This document shows, one piece after another, positions 50,871 through 60,153 of a DNA stretch of 62,633 nucleotides. The notes beneath the pieces are model-generated. The model did not search any database. It was not told where the DNA came from and was given only the letters and a program-made list of their open reading frames with translations. The DNA comes from Myxococcaceae bacterium. Lineage in GTDB: Bacteria; Myxococcota; Myxococcia; Myxococcales; Myxococcaceae. Made by a program: the position numbers and the translations under genes. The stretch lies in the NCBI GenBank assembly GCA_025459425.1, contig JALOQF010000002.1:1-62633 (forward strand), given 5' to 3'. Each line of letters starts with the position of its first letter. The stretch's first letter is position 1.

Positions 50871-52271
50871 TCACTTCTTCCCGGCGAGCTCGCGCTCGGC
50901 GTCACGACGCGCGTCGTGCCACGCCGAGCGCACTCGTTTGAGCACGCCGGCGACGCGCTCGACGCCCTGCCCCAGCCGTGGATCGACCGCGTCGAGCCGC
51001 GCCTTCACCAGCGCTTCGAGCTCGGGCGGGGGCGGCTTCGTGAGCAACGCCTCGAGCGTCACCAGCCCCCGCAGCGGCCGGGCGCGCGTGGCCTCGAGCA
51101 GCGCCGGGACGCTCACGGGCGCGAGTGAGAGCTGCTCCACCGTCGGCGCGGCGTTCGCCCACGCCGGAGGAAACAACAACGACAGCCGCGTGAAGAGCGC
51201 CGCTTCGCCCTGCTCGACCGCTTCCGGAAACGTCAGCGCGAAGGGCCCGAGCCGTGAGGTGTCGACGAGCCATTCCGCGCGGCTGACCCACCCCGCCTCG
51301 AGCCACGCCGCCAGGGAGAACGCCACGGGCCGTTCGGCGGCCGGCTGACCGCTCACCGCCGACGACGCGAGCGCCCAGGCCTGGGTGCCCTCTGCGAGCC
51401 GACGGACGAGGCCGCTCAGGTGCATCGGCGAGAACAAGGCTCCCGCTTCGGCGAACGCGACGTACTGCCCCTGCGCCGCAGCCAGCCCGGCGTTGGTACG
51501 CGCGGCCGAATCCGACGACGTGTGCGTCAGGCCGACCGCCGTCACCCCGCTGCGCGCCTTGGCCTTCTCGAGCGCCCGGTCGAGCCGATCGAGCGGGAGC
51601 GTGGCGACGACGATGAGCTCGAGGGGCCGGTGCTGTTGATTGAGCAGTGATGACACGGTGCCAGTCAGGAGCGCCTCGTCCGAACCGGACGAGACGACGA
51701 CCGAGACGAGCCCCTCGGTCCGGTCCGGCGTCGACGCGACCGTGCCGCGCTTCGCACACAGGAGCAGCCGATCGGCCGCCGCGTCGGGGTTCACCTGTTC
51801 GAGCACCTGCCGCAGCGCCGCTTCGGTGTCAGCCGACAGCCCCGTCGCCCGGTGGGGCATGACCACGACGTCCCGGGAGCTCACCACGTAGCCAGCTGAG
51901 GAGAGCCACCGACGCACTTCGGGCTCGGCGAACGTCGCAGGCGGCGTCGAGCCGGTCAGCCCCGACAGGAGCGTCGACGCCGACGCCGCGTTCGCGAACG
52001 AGAACACCAGCTCGGCTTGCCCGGCGGCCTGCGCGAGCGACCGGAAGGCCGCTCCGCCGTCCTTGAGCGCGAAGCCATCGAAGGCCACCACGACGTCAGG
52101 GCGGAACGTGGCCACGTCGTCGAGCGACGCGGGGTCGGCCAGGACGACGCACCGGTTCGCCTCGATGGCGCGCACCAGCGCCAGGTCGCTCGCGAGCACG
52201 ACGACCCGTCTTTCCACGCCGACGCGGCGGGTGACGATCGTGCGCAGGTCCTGGGCAGTCTGGGCGGCCAT
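50871..52271 (-). CDS. GT2-like glycosyltransferase family protein
   Basis: 466 aa. The N-terminal ~180 residues contain VLADPASLDD-type nucleotide-fold phrases (similar to a methyltransferase or second nucleotide domain). From about 190: VSVVVSSGSDEALLTGTVSSLLNQQHRPLELIVVA, LTHTSSDSAARTNAGLAAAQGQYVAFAEAGALF, the core of GT-A (family 2) transferases. The typical D-x-D is not clear (EAGA), so activity is uncertain. C-terminal helical part is basic. Located downstream of Wzt after a 318-nt gap. Confidence 0.75.
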   Translation of the reverse strand: MAAQTAQDLRTIVTRRVGVERRVVVLASDLALVRAIEANRCVVLADPASLDDVATFRPDVVVAFDGFALKDGGAAFRSLAQAAGQAELVFSFANAASASTLLSGLTGSTPPATFAEPEVRRWLSSAGYVVSSRDVVVMPHRATGLSADTEAALRQVLEQVNPDAAADRLLLCAKRGTVASTPDRTEGLVSVVVSSGSDEALLTGTVSSLLNQQHRPLELIVVATLPLDRLDRALEKAKARSGVTAVGLTHTSSDSAARTNAGLAAAQGQYVAFAEAGALFSPMHLSGLVRRLAEGTQAWALASSAVSGQPAAERPVAFSLAAWLEAGWVSRAEWLVDTSRLGPFALTFPEAVEQGEAALFTRLSLLFPPAWANAAPTVEQLSLAPVSVPALLEATRARPLRGLVTLEALLTKPPPPELEALVKARLDAVDPRLGQGVERVAGVLKRVRSAWHDARRDAERELAGKK

Positions 52272-52589
52272 GGGCGGCTGTGTACCGACGTTGGGCCCGG
52301 CGCGCTCGGGCTCCGATGAAGCGGAAGCGTTTCCTGAGCTCTGGCGGGGATCCGTCCGTCATCATGCCGCCGCGGCCCGCCGGCCCCGAGACTGCTGCGA
52401 CATGCGAAGGTCCCTCAAGCGGACTCCGCTGCGAGCACCTTCACGCAGACGCGAACGCGGTCGAGCACGCCCCCCCGCATCGGTGTCGGACTGCTTGCAC
52501 TCCGAGAGGCCCTTCGTCGTTGGGCAGGCGGACTCCCTGGGGCTCCGCGGTCGATGCGAGCGGCACCGCGGCCATGTGCCCCTCTGGCG
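52272..52589. other. 318-bp gap between the GT2-like and Wzt genes
   Basis: No protein-like frame, terminator or repeat is evident. Genes on both sides read on the minus strand, so it probably holds the promoter and leader of the GT2-like gene. I see nothing else in it. Confidence 0.4.
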
Positions 52590-53879
52590 TCAGGCCTCGG
52601 CCGTGAGCTTCACCGCAGGCGGGGGTTCGGACACCGTGGCGCGCGGTTCGAGCGACCACGCGTGCTCGGGTCGAATGAGCCCCGTCGCCGTCGGGTTGGG
52701 CGCTACGACGAGCGTGCGCGACAGCGCCTTCGGAGGCAGCTCTCCGCTCCAGACGGTCGCGGTGACGACGTGCGCCCCCTCACCCAACCCGAGACGGGGG
52801 AGTGACAGGCGCAGCGTCTGCGCTCCGGCCGACAGCTCTCCCGCCGCGAACTGGGTGCGGAAGAGCGACACGCCGGCGACCGTGGCGATCTCGACCGACG
52901 CGTCACAGCGCGCAGGCTCGTCGACCGTGACGTCGATGAAGACCTCGCAGGCGCCGTCGGCGGTGAAGGCCGAGGGCTGCGCGCCCACGGCGTCACGAAG
53001 GCGGACCTCCGTGACGTGCACTGGAGACGCGATCACCTCGACGGGCGGCGGCGCCTCGACCTGCGGCAGCGCGAGCCCGGGCGCCGACAACGCCGAATGA
53101 CCGACGCGCTCGCTCTCGGCCTCGGCCATCGAGATGGCCTGACGGTACGCCGCCACCACCTGCCGCGGGTCGCCCACCATGCGCGTGCGGCCGCCGTCGA
53201 TCCACACCGCCGAGTCACACCACGTCTCGATCATCGACAAGCTGTGCGTCACGAAGAGGATCGTCTTCCCCGACTGGCGGAACTCGTTCATCTTCGCCGA
53301 CGACTTGCGCCCGAAGTGCTCGTCACCGACCGACAGAATCTCGTCGATGATCAGGATCTCGGGGTCGACGTGCGTCGCCACCGCGAACGCGAGCCGCATG
53401 AACATGCCGCTCGAGTACGTGCGCACCGGCTCGTCGATGAAGTCGCCCAGCTCGGCGAAGGCGATGATCTCGTCGACCCGCGACTTCACCTCGGCGCGCG
53501 ACATGCCGAGGATGATGCCGTTGATCATGATGTTCTCGCGCCCGGTGAAGTCCGGATGGAACCCGGCCCCGAGCTCGAGCAGCGCCGAGATGCGGCCGTT
53601 CACCGTGATCGACCCCGACGTCGGCGCGTAGATGCCCGTCACCAATTTGAGCAGCGTGCTCTTGCCCGAGCCGTTGCGGCCGACGATGCCCATCGTCGAG
53701 CCCTTCGGCACGCGCAGGTCGACGCCCTTGAGCGCCTCGATGTGCGTGGCCGGCTCGACCACCTTGCGCTGCCCTTTCAGGATTCGCACCAGCTCGCTCT
53801 TGAGCGTGGTGCTCTCGTTGCGCTTCGAGCGCTTCTGGAAGTGCTTGGTGACCCGGTCGATGACGATGGCGTCGGTCAT
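52590..53879 (-). CDS. wzt: Polysaccharide ABC exporter ATP-binding protein (Wzt type)
   Basis: 429 aa. ATPase: Walker A GRNGSGKST (67-75), GRISALLELGAGFHPDFTGREN (typical of Wzt/TagH), signature TYSSGMFMRL, Walker B EILIIDEIL, H-loop VTHSLSM. The last ~150 residues form a C-terminal carbohydrate-binding-like domain as in Wzt (TEVRLRDAVGAQPSAFTADG). It exports an O-antigen or exopolysaccharide together with Wzm; the C-terminal domain usually recognises the chain end. Starts 1 nt after the wzm stop. Confidence 0.93.
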   Translation of the reverse strand: MTDAIVIDRVTKHFQKRSKRNESTTLKSELVRILKGQRKVVEPATHIEALKGVDLRVPKGSTMGIVGRNGSGKSTLLKLVTGIYAPTSGSITVNGRISALLELGAGFHPDFTGRENIMINGIILGMSRAEVKSRVDEIIAFAELGDFIDEPVRTYSSGMFMRLAFAVATHVDPEILIIDEILSVGDEHFGRKSSAKMNEFRQSGKTILFVTHSLSMIETWCDSAVWIDGGRTRMVGDPRQVVAAYRQAISMAEAESERVGHSALSAPGLALPQVEAPPPVEVIASPVHVTEVRLRDAVGAQPSAFTADGACEVFIDVTVDEPARCDASVEIATVAGVSLFRTQFAAGELSAGAQTLRLSLPRLGLGEGAHVVTATVWSGELPPKALSRTLVVAPNPTATGLIRPEHAWSLEPRATVSEPPPAVKLTAEA

Positions 53880-53880
53880 G

Positions 53881-54693
53881 TCACACCAGCTCGGCGAACT
53901 CTTCGCGACGGCGCTCGAACACCGACGTCGAGATCCACAGGATGATCAGCGTCACGCCCGCGACGACGGCGAGCGGTTGCCAGTCGGGCACCTTGTGCGT
54001 GAAGAGCACGTCGCGCCACGCCGTCATCAGCGCCGCGATCGGGTTCGACATGACGATGAGCTGCTGCACCTCGGCCGCCGACATCGACAAGCCGAAGCGC
54101 TCGACCCCCTTCACCGACGAGACCTCCCACAACACGGGCGTGAGGAAGAACAGCAACTGCATGATGTTCGCCATGATGTGCTGCAGGTCGCGGAAGGCGA
54201 CGTTGAGCGCCGACAGCAGATAGGTGATCGACAGGGTGAACAGGGTCTGCAGCAAGGCCAGCACCGGCACGAAGACCAGATGCCACGACGGCACGTCGGA
54301 ATAGAAGATGCCGAGCAGGAAGAGCAGCGGGAGCGAGAGCGTGAAGTTGATGAGGTTCGTCAGCACTACGTACGCCGGCAGCACCTGCGCCGGGAACCGC
54401 ACCTTCGTCAGCAGGTCCTTCCGGTCGCTCACCGAGGTGGTGCCGCCCAAAACCGACGACGAGAAGAAGATCCACGGGAGCAGCCCACAGAACAGATAGA
54501 ACGGGTACCGCTGCGGCGCGTTGTCCATGATGACGCCGAAGACCAGGCCATAGACGGCCATGCTCAGCGTCGGGTTGAGGAACGTCCACAGGAAGCCGAG
54601 CACGGACGCGCGGTACCGGGCCTTGAGCTCACGCAGCGACAGCGCCCAGAGCAGCGCGCGGTACTGGTAGAGCTCCTGCAGGTTGCGAATCAT
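53881..54693 (-). CDS. wzm: Polysaccharide ABC exporter permease (Wzm type)
   Basis: 270 aa. ABC-2-type permease with about six TM segments: FLWTFLNPTLSMAVYGLVFG, YPFYLFCGLLPWIFFSSSVLGG, VLTNLINFTLSLPLLFLLGI and others. The N-terminal ALLWALSLRELKARYR and the motif LLPWIFFSSS are typical of Wzm/TagG. Forms the membrane channel with the Wzt ATPase. Confidence 0.93.
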   Translation of the reverse strand: MIRNLQELYQYRALLWALSLRELKARYRASVLGFLWTFLNPTLSMAVYGLVFGVIMDNAPQRYPFYLFCGLLPWIFFSSSVLGGTTSVSDRKDLLTKVRFPAQVLPAYVVLTNLINFTLSLPLLFLLGIFYSDVPSWHLVFVPVLALLQTLFTLSITYLLSALNVAFRDLQHIMANIMQLLFFLTPVLWEVSSVKGVERFGLSMSAAEVQQLIVMSNPIAALMTAWRDVLFTHKVPDWQPLAVVAGVTLIILWISTSVFERRREEFAELV

Positions 54694-54745
54694 CGGCGGG
54701 CGAGCGCTTACAGCATGGCTCCACAGGCCACAACCGGCCGCGGCA

Positions 54746-55228
54746 TCAGGCCTTCTTCCGGGACGGTGGCTTCTTCGTCACGGGCTTCTTCGGGGCTCTC
54801 GGCCGGGGGCGCGGCTCAGGCGGAGCCGGGGGCAGACGTGCGCGCTCGAGCTCTGCCACCTTCTCCCGGAGCCGCACCACCTCGGCCGACAGCTGCGAGT
54901 AGCCGTCGAGCACCTGCCCGTTGAAGGCCACCTGACGCGCGAGCGCCTCGTTGATGAAGAGCTGCCCGATGGAGCGGAACGCCTGCTTGGCGAGCACCAC
55001 CGCGCGACCGGCCACGCCGTCACGGTGCGTCTCGATGGGCAACCCACGGGTCGAGTCGACGTGCTCCGCCATCGCCTCGACGACGAACGAGAAGGCATCG
55101 ACGGGCGCCTCGACCGACGGGTCGAGCCCCACCGCCTCGCTCGGCGGCAACAGCCCGCGGGCCGAGAGCCGCTCCTTCACGCGGTCCATCACCTTCTGCG
55201 TCGTCACGTCCTTGCCGAAGAGCTTCAT
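54746..55228 (-). CDS. Coiled-coil protein in the polysaccharide cluster
   Basis: 160 aa. Helical throughout, with a predicted coiled coil (NEALARQVAFNGQVLDGYSQL, SAEVVRLREKVAELERAR) and a basic Pro/Lys-rich tail (PKKPVTKKPPSRKKA). No signal or TM. Starts by ATGA overlap with the double GT4 gene and precedes wzm, so it is probably part of the glycan assembly or export machinery. Function unknown. Confidence 0.7.
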   Translation of the reverse strand: MKLFGKDVTTQKVMDRVKERLSARGLLPPSEAVGLDPSVEAPVDAFSFVVEAMAEHVDSTRGLPIETHRDGVAGRAVVLAKQAFRSIGQLFINEALARQVAFNGQVLDGYSQLSAEVVRLREKVAELERARLPPAPPEPRPRPRAPKKPVTKKPPSRKKA

Positions 55229-57279
55229 CGCGTTCGTCCTTCCTTCGAGCTGCGTTCGATGGAGTCGAGCCAGGCGGTGGTGACGGCGCTCCAGGTGTGG
55301 CGGGCGGCGTAGCGCAGCGCCCGCGCCGAGAGCGCCGGGCGGCTCTCTCCCACCGCGCGCACGGCCTCGATGAACGAACGCTCGTCGTCATACCCCACGC
55401 CCGCTTCGCTGCGCTCGAGCTGACCGCGCACGACGTCGCCTCGCGTGTTGCCGACGACGGGTACGCCCGCCGCGAAGGCCTCGAGCGTGAGCAGCGAGAG
55501 GCTCTCATACCGGCTCGGCACCACCACCGCGAAGGCGCCGGCCAGCGCGTCCCACTTCATCTGCTCGTCGACCCGGCCGGTGGCGATGACGCGCGTGCCG
55601 CGGGGCTTGAGCTCGCCCGAGCCCATCAGCACGAGGCTGGGCGCGTCGTGAAAGCCGGCCACGAGGCGCTGGTGGAAGTCGAGCAGCTCGGCCACGCCCT
55701 TCCCCGCCTCCATGCGGCCCACGTACAGCAGGAAGGGCCCGGGCACGTTGAAGGCGGCCCGAAAGCGCTCGGCCTTGCCCGGCAGCGGCTCGACCCCCAC
55801 GCCCACGATGCGGGACGGCGCGGCGTTCGGGAAGCGCCGGCGAATGAGGGCTTCTTCTTCGGGGGTGTTGCACAACAGCTCGCGCGGGCGCTCGAAGACG
55901 TCGGCGAAGAGGTGGAACTTCAGGGGCGGCTCGTCGTGCGCCGTCGGCACCACCAGCGCGCGCTCGGCGAGCAGCGGCACGCCGTACACCGTGGGCTGGT
56001 ACAGGTACGTGAAGAACGCGACGGCGTCGAAGCGCTCCCGCTCGGCCGAGAGCCGCTCGAGGAGTCTGGGACAGGTGGGGCCCTGATCGGCCAGCCACCG
56101 CGCCTCGGCCACCAGGTCCTGGGCGCGGCCGAACGTCTCGTCGGAGAGCCGGTTGAACGGGCGAATGTGGCGAACGCGGCTGGCCTCGAACCGATGCACC
56201 GTCAGCGGGCCGTCGTCGGCCGTTCCAGGAGGCAGCTCGTTCTTCCAGGACAGGTGATCGACCGCACAGGTGGTGAACACCTCGACGTTGGCCTGCGGCG
56301 AAAGCCGGAGCGCCACCTGCCGCGCGTGCGCCTCGGCGCCTCCGACGATTTCTTCCCCGAAGCGCTGCACGACGAAGGCGACGCGCGGCCGACGTCGCCC
56401 CGCGGCCGTCCGCACCTGCTTGCGCCCGGGCTGGAGCGCCACCTCGAGCGCAGACGACACGGCCGAGAGCGAGAAGGCCTCGAGCCGGGTACGTTGGCCC
56501 TCGACGAGCGACCGCCGCATCGCCCCGTCGTCGTGCACCTGCTGCACCACCTCGGCGAGCGCCGCGAAGTGTTTCTCGTCGAAGCACAGGCCGTGACCGC
56601 CCATCGTCTCGGGCACCGCCGCGGCGCCGAAGGCCAGCACCGGCACGTCGCTCGCGAAGGCCTCGAGCAGCGGCACGCCCACGCCCTCGTGCTCGCTCAT
56701 CGACACGAACAGCGTCGCGGCCCGATACGCAGCCACCAGCTCGGCGTGGCTCACCTTGCCGAGGAACGTCACCTGCCCCAGCGCCTTCGCCCGCCGTGCG
56801 AGGGCGCGAAACGCCGCCTGGCCCGCGTCGTAGCCGCCCGCGACGAGCAGCTGGGCCTTCGGGGCCAGCCGGCGCACTTCGGCGTGCAGCGAGAGCAGAT
56901 CATCGACGCGCTTGTGCGGCACCACCCGGCTCACCGAGAGCAGCCGCGGCGCCCCCAGCCGCTCCAGCCGCGCCTGGAATCGGCCGTCGGCCTCGCCGGG
57001 AGCGAAGCGCTCGGGCTCGACCAGCAGCGGCACCACGTGCACGTTGCGGTGGCCCGAGGCCTCGAGCTCGCGCGCGTTGAAGCGTGACACGCCGATGGAG
57101 ATCTCGACGTGCGGCGCCAGGGCCGACAGCTGCGCTCGCCCCGCGGTGAGGGCCTGCGCCAGCCGCGTGCCTTCGTAGAAGCGCGCCGGCGTAATGTTGT
57201 GGAAGACGACGCCCCGCCGGCAGCGCCACTGGAGCAGCCGCGCCACCAGGCTCGACGCGATGCCGTGGTGGTAGAGCAC
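55225..57279 (-). CDS. Tandem GT4 glycosyltransferase protein, 5' end interrupted
   Basis: 684 aa from GTG 57279. Contains two GT-B (family 4) transferase units. The first (about 1-295) has only a partial N-domain and a good C-domain: LLSVSRVVPHKRVDDLL, VTFLGKVSHAELVAAYRAATLFVSMSEHEGVG with the E-x7-E motif. The second (about 300-684) is complete: VAFVVQRFGEEIVGGAEAHARQVA, PFLLYVGRMEAGKGVAELLD, VVVPSRYESLSLLTLEAFAAGVPVV. The expected start of the first N-domain lies upstream in the same frame but is cut by a TGA at 57364-57366. As read, the first transferase lacks its N-terminal portion. Confidence 0.82.
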   Translation of the reverse strand: MLYHHGIASSLVARLLQWRCRRGVVFHNITPARFYEGTRLAQALTAGRAQLSALAPHVEISIGVSRFNARELEASGHRNVHVVPLLVEPERFAPGEADGRFQARLERLGAPRLLSVSRVVPHKRVDDLLSLHAEVRRLAPKAQLLVAGGYDAGQAAFRALARRAKALGQVTFLGKVSHAELVAAYRAATLFVSMSEHEGVGVPLLEAFASDVPVLAFGAAAVPETMGGHGLCFDEKHFAALAEVVQQVHDDGAMRRSLVEGQRTRLEAFSLSAVSSALEVALQPGRKQVRTAAGRRRPRVAFVVQRFGEEIVGGAEAHARQVALRLSPQANVEVFTTCAVDHLSWKNELPPGTADDGPLTVHRFEASRVRHIRPFNRLSDETFGRAQDLVAEARWLADQGPTCPRLLERLSAERERFDAVAFFTYLYQPTVYGVPLLAERALVVPTAHDEPPLKFHLFADVFERPRELLCNTPEEEALIRRRFPNAAPSRIVGVGVEPLPGKAERFRAAFNVPGPFLLYVGRMEAGKGVAELLDFHQRLVAGFHDAPSLVLMGSGELKPRGTRVIATGRVDEQMKWDALAGAFAVVVPSRYESLSLLTLEAFAAGVPVVGNTRGDVVRGQLERSEAGVGYDDERSFIEAVRAVGESRPALSARALRYAARHTWSAVTTAWLDSIERSSKEGRTR

Positions 57280-57363
57280 CAGGTCGTCGGCCTCGACCCG
57301 CAGCCGCTCGACCGGCTGGACGATGCCGTCGAAGCCCGGCGCTACCTCGCCCGCGAAGACGTC

Positions 57364-57471
57364 TCAGGGTACGCCGAGGTGCCGCAGCGCCCGTTGAAAG
57401 CCCAGGGCCGCCGAGCCCATCGCGACGCCGGGCCGGAAGGTGGGCACGAGATGGAGAACACGCCGCAGCAC
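57364..57471 (-). pseudogene. 5' leader of the GT4 gene, ended by an in-frame TGA
   Basis: Same frame as the GT4 gene. From GTG 57471 it reads VLRRVLHLVPTFRPGVAMGS, then ALGFQRALRHLGVP, then TGA; after it the frame continues DVFAGEVAPGFDG, then RLRVEADDLVLYHHG. This matches the usual N-terminus of such transferases (VPTFRPG... and ...Y-H-H). One base change, such as TCA/CGA to TGA, would explain it. An ATG at 57507 is also in frame but overlaps the divergent start. Confidence 0.7.
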
Positions 57472-57505
57472 GCGCGCGCTGTACCGGCTGGAGTACAACC
57501 CGTCC

Positions 57506-58735
57506 ATGACTCTCTCGCGCCTGGCCGTACTCACGCTCGTGCTGGTCGGCCTCGTGGCCGTGGCCGACGACGAGATGTACCGGGACCCCGCGTCGAAAGA
57601 GACCCTCTACGTCGCCGGCGGGCCCAACGTCTCGTACGCGAGCCTCAAGCGGAAGTCGCTGCGCCCCTTGAACATCGTCAGGCACGACCTCGACGCCGGC
57701 GTCATCGCGGTGAAGTTCGACAAGAGCCCGACGGTGTGGACGCTCACCCTCGACGCGCAGCACACGCGGTTGGTGTGCGAAGCCCCCGGCGAGCCACGGC
57801 AGGTCTTCGAGCGGGTGGCCATCGAGCGCGACCCGCTGGTCCAGACGGCCACCGGAGAGCAGACGATTCGCATCGTCAGCCCGAAGCCCGAGTTCTCGAT
57901 CTACGAGCCGTCGACGGACTTTCGCGGTGAGGTGGGGCCGGGTGCGAAGTCGATCGAGGTGACGTCGTTCGACGCCGCAGGAGGCGTGCAGTCGAAGGGC
58001 CTGATCAAGAGCTTCAAGCCGGGCGAGCGAACGTTCAGCTACCGCGTGTCGAAGGCCCTCAAGAACATGTCGCTCGGCTCGAACCGCCTGCGCTTCGTGG
58101 TCGAGTTCGACAACGGCGCCATCGCCAGCACCGAGCTGCGCGGCTCGTTCCACGAGTACGAGGGCGAGATGGCGAAGCCCGTCATCTACCTGTACCCGCC
58201 GAAGGTCCAGACGGTGTCGGTGCAGGTCTTCCCCCGCGGTGGCGTGACGGTCTCGGAGCCGCCGTACGGCACTGGCTGGACGGTGACGGCGACGCCAGAA
58301 GGAGTGCTCCGAACGGCTGACGGGCGCACGCACCCCTTCCTGTTCTGGGAATCGGGCCTCACCGAGTCACCCGGGCCGCTCACCGAAGGCGCCGTGGTGT
58401 CGCGCGAGGCGCTGCGTGCCTTCCTCGACGACGCCCTGACGACGCTGGGGCTCTCGGCGCACGAGGCCGACGACTTCAGGGCCTACTGGCTGCCGTTGAT
58501 GGCGCAGTCGCCATTCGTCGCGGTGCGGTTCGCGACCGCTGAGGAGATCGACTCGGCTGCTCCGCTGACGGTCGAGCCTCGGCCCGACACCGTCATTCGG
58601 GTGCTGATGGACTTCCGGCCGCTGGAACGCCCGGTTCAGCTGAAGGCGCAAGCGCTGAGGCCCGCTCCGTCGCGGCGGGGCTTCACCGTCGTCGAGTGGG
58701 GCGGCCTCAAGTACCGCGCGCACCTCCCGAAGTGA
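57506..58735 (+). CDS. Secreted protein of unknown function
   Basis: 409 aa from ATG 57506. Signal peptide LAVLTLVLVGLVAVAD, then Ig-like beta sequence (TVWTLTLDAQHTRLVCEAPG, VSPKPEFSIYEPSTDFRGEVG), KPVIYLYPPKVQTVSVQVFPRG and a C-terminal domain VVEWGGLKYRAHL. The KPVIYLYPP phrase is seen in several envelope proteins of unknown role. Stop overlaps the MEMO1-like gene start (GTGA), so the two are one unit. Its ATG is 1 nt from the antisense ATG of the GT4 leader. Confidence 0.7.
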   Translation: MTLSRLAVLTLVLVGLVAVADDEMYRDPASKETLYVAGGPNVSYASLKRKSLRPLNIVRHDLDAGVIAVKFDKSPTVWTLTLDAQHTRLVCEAPGEPRQVFERVAIERDPLVQTATGEQTIRIVSPKPEFSIYEPSTDFRGEVGPGAKSIEVTSFDAAGGVQSKGLIKSFKPGERTFSYRVSKALKNMSLGSNRLRFVVEFDNGAIASTELRGSFHEYEGEMAKPVIYLYPPKVQTVSVQVFPRGGVTVSEPPYGTGWTVTATPEGVLRTADGRTHPFLFWESGLTESPGPLTEGAVVSREALRAFLDDALTTLGLSAHEADDFRAYWLPLMAQSPFVAVRFATAEEIDSAAPLTVEPRPDTVIRVLMDFRPLERPVQLKAQALRPAPSRRGFTVVEWGGLKYRAHLPK

Positions 58736-60153
58736 CGCTCCTCACGCTGGCCCTGCTGGCCTCGGTCGCCGACGCGGGCCTCCCCGTCGACGTCGTCGGC
58801 ACGTACCCGGGCGATCGCCGCATGTGGGACGGCCTGGTGTCGAACGCCGAGCCGTTCTCCTTCGAGGGCCCTGTGGTGGCCGCTGTCGCGCCGCACCACC
58901 TCATCGATGGGTTCGAGCTGGCCGGGTTCTGGAAGGCCCTCGCGCACCAGAGCCCCTCGGTCGTCGTGCTGCTCGCGCCCGATCATTTCCAGCGAAGCAC
59001 CGGGCTCGCCACCGCGCGTGGCGTGCGATGGCAGACCGTGTACGGCGCGCTCGACCCCGACGAGGCGCTGAGCGCGGCGCTCGGGCTGCCCCGGGGAGAT
59101 CAGCTCTTCGTCGGCGAGCACGCCGTTCACGTGCACGCCCCCTTCATTCGCCGCTTCCTGCCGGCGACGCGCTTCGTCCCGGTGCTGCTCCGATGGGAGG
59201 CGCCCCGGGAGCAGCTGGAGCAGCTCGCAGCCCGCATCTCCTCCACTCTGCCGCCGGACACGCTCGTCGTGGCCAGCGTCGACTTCTCGCACTACCAGCC
59301 CGAGGCGTGGGCCAGCTTCCACGACGAGGCCTCGCATGCCTCGGTGACGGGTGGAGACCTCGAGGGACTGTTCGAGCGCGAGGTCGATTCGCCCGAAGCG
59401 CTGTTCGTGGCGCTCCGGGCCGCGCAGCTCCGCGGGGCGATGCGGACCGTGCGCGTGTTGCACACCAACTCGCAGCGCAGGCGGGAAGGCCTGGTGATGG
59501 ACTCGACGAGCCACCAGTACTTCGTGACGACCGTCGGCTCGCCAGCGCCGGTCGAGTCCATCTCGGTCACCATCACCGGCGACACGCCACCGGATGCAGG
59601 CCTGTCGTTCGTCGGGCCCTGGCGGTGGTCACCTGGCCGAGACGCGGGCATGCCCTCGCATCCGGCGCTGTCGTCACTCCGCGGCCAGGAAGACCGTTTC
59701 TTCATGGGCCCAGACGCCACCCTCTTCGGCGTGGCGCCCGGTGTGCACCTCGAGCGAATCGTCCGGGGCCAACGGCTGGTGGTGGTGGGTGTCGACCTGG
59801 GCGCACCGACGCTGCCGCGCCTGGAAGGCGACTGTGTCATCGCCCTGGCGCATCGGGGCACGGTGCAGCGCGACGAAGCGGCGCGGCGTGCGGCGAGCCT
59901 GTTGCAGCGCGGTGCGCACGCGGTCATTGGCCGGGGATTCGGTGCCCTCGCACCGGTCGAGTTCCTCGAGGGCGGCGTCTGGGCTCCGTCGCTCGGCCCC
60001 CTCGTCGGCGCCGCGGGGCAAGGCGTCGTGCTGGGGCTCACCTGTGGCGACGGAGTGCGCGTGCGCACGGTCCCGCTTCGAAGCGCCGATGGCCGACCTC
60101 GCCTCGACCAAAAGAGGCTCGAGGCGCTGCGGCGAGACAAGTCAGAGCGCTGA
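58732..60153 (+). CDS. MEMO1-like / CapA-like secreted fusion protein
   Basis: 473 aa from GTG 58732, coupled to the upstream gene. Signal peptide LLTLALLASVADAG. First half matches the MEMO1/AmmeMemoRadiSam system protein B fold: VVAAVAPHHLIDGFELAGFWKALA, VVLLAPDHFQRST, FVGEHAVHVHAPFIRRFLP and VVASVDFSHYQP. MEMO1-like proteins bind metal or are non-haem dioxygenase-like; many sit with radical SAM proteins, but here no radical SAM or AMMECR1 gene is nearby. The second half (VVVGVDLGAPTLPRLEG, RRAASLLQRGAHAVIGRGFG and SLGPLVGAAGQG) resembles CapA-like metallophosphatases with missing metal ligands. The two-part order and export are unusual. Confidence 0.75.
   Translation: MTLLTLALLASVADAGLPVDVVGTYPGDRRMWDGLVSNAEPFSFEGPVVAAVAPHHLIDGFELAGFWKALAHQSPSVVVLLAPDHFQRSTGLATARGVRWQTVYGALDPDEALSAALGLPRGDQLFVGEHAVHVHAPFIRRFLPATRFVPVLLRWEAPREQLEQLAARISSTLPPDTLVVASVDFSHYQPEAWASFHDEASHASVTGGDLEGLFEREVDSPEALFVALRAAQLRGAMRTVRVLHTNSQRRREGLVMDSTSHQYFVTTVGSPAPVESISVTITGDTPPDAGLSFVGPWRWSPGRDAGMPSHPALSSLRGQEDRFFMGPDATLFGVAPGVHLERIVRGQRLVVVGVDLGAPTLPRLEGDCVIALAHRGTVQRDEAARRAASLLQRGAHAVIGRGFGALAPVEFLEGGVWAPSLGPLVGAAGQGVVLGLTCGDGVRVRTVPLRSADGRPRLDQKRLEALRRDKSER

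Noticed and set aside
57364-57366. TGA in the GT4 gene read as selenocysteine
   Set aside because: The family has no Cys or Sec at this place and I see no SECIS-like hairpin; a point mutation is simpler.
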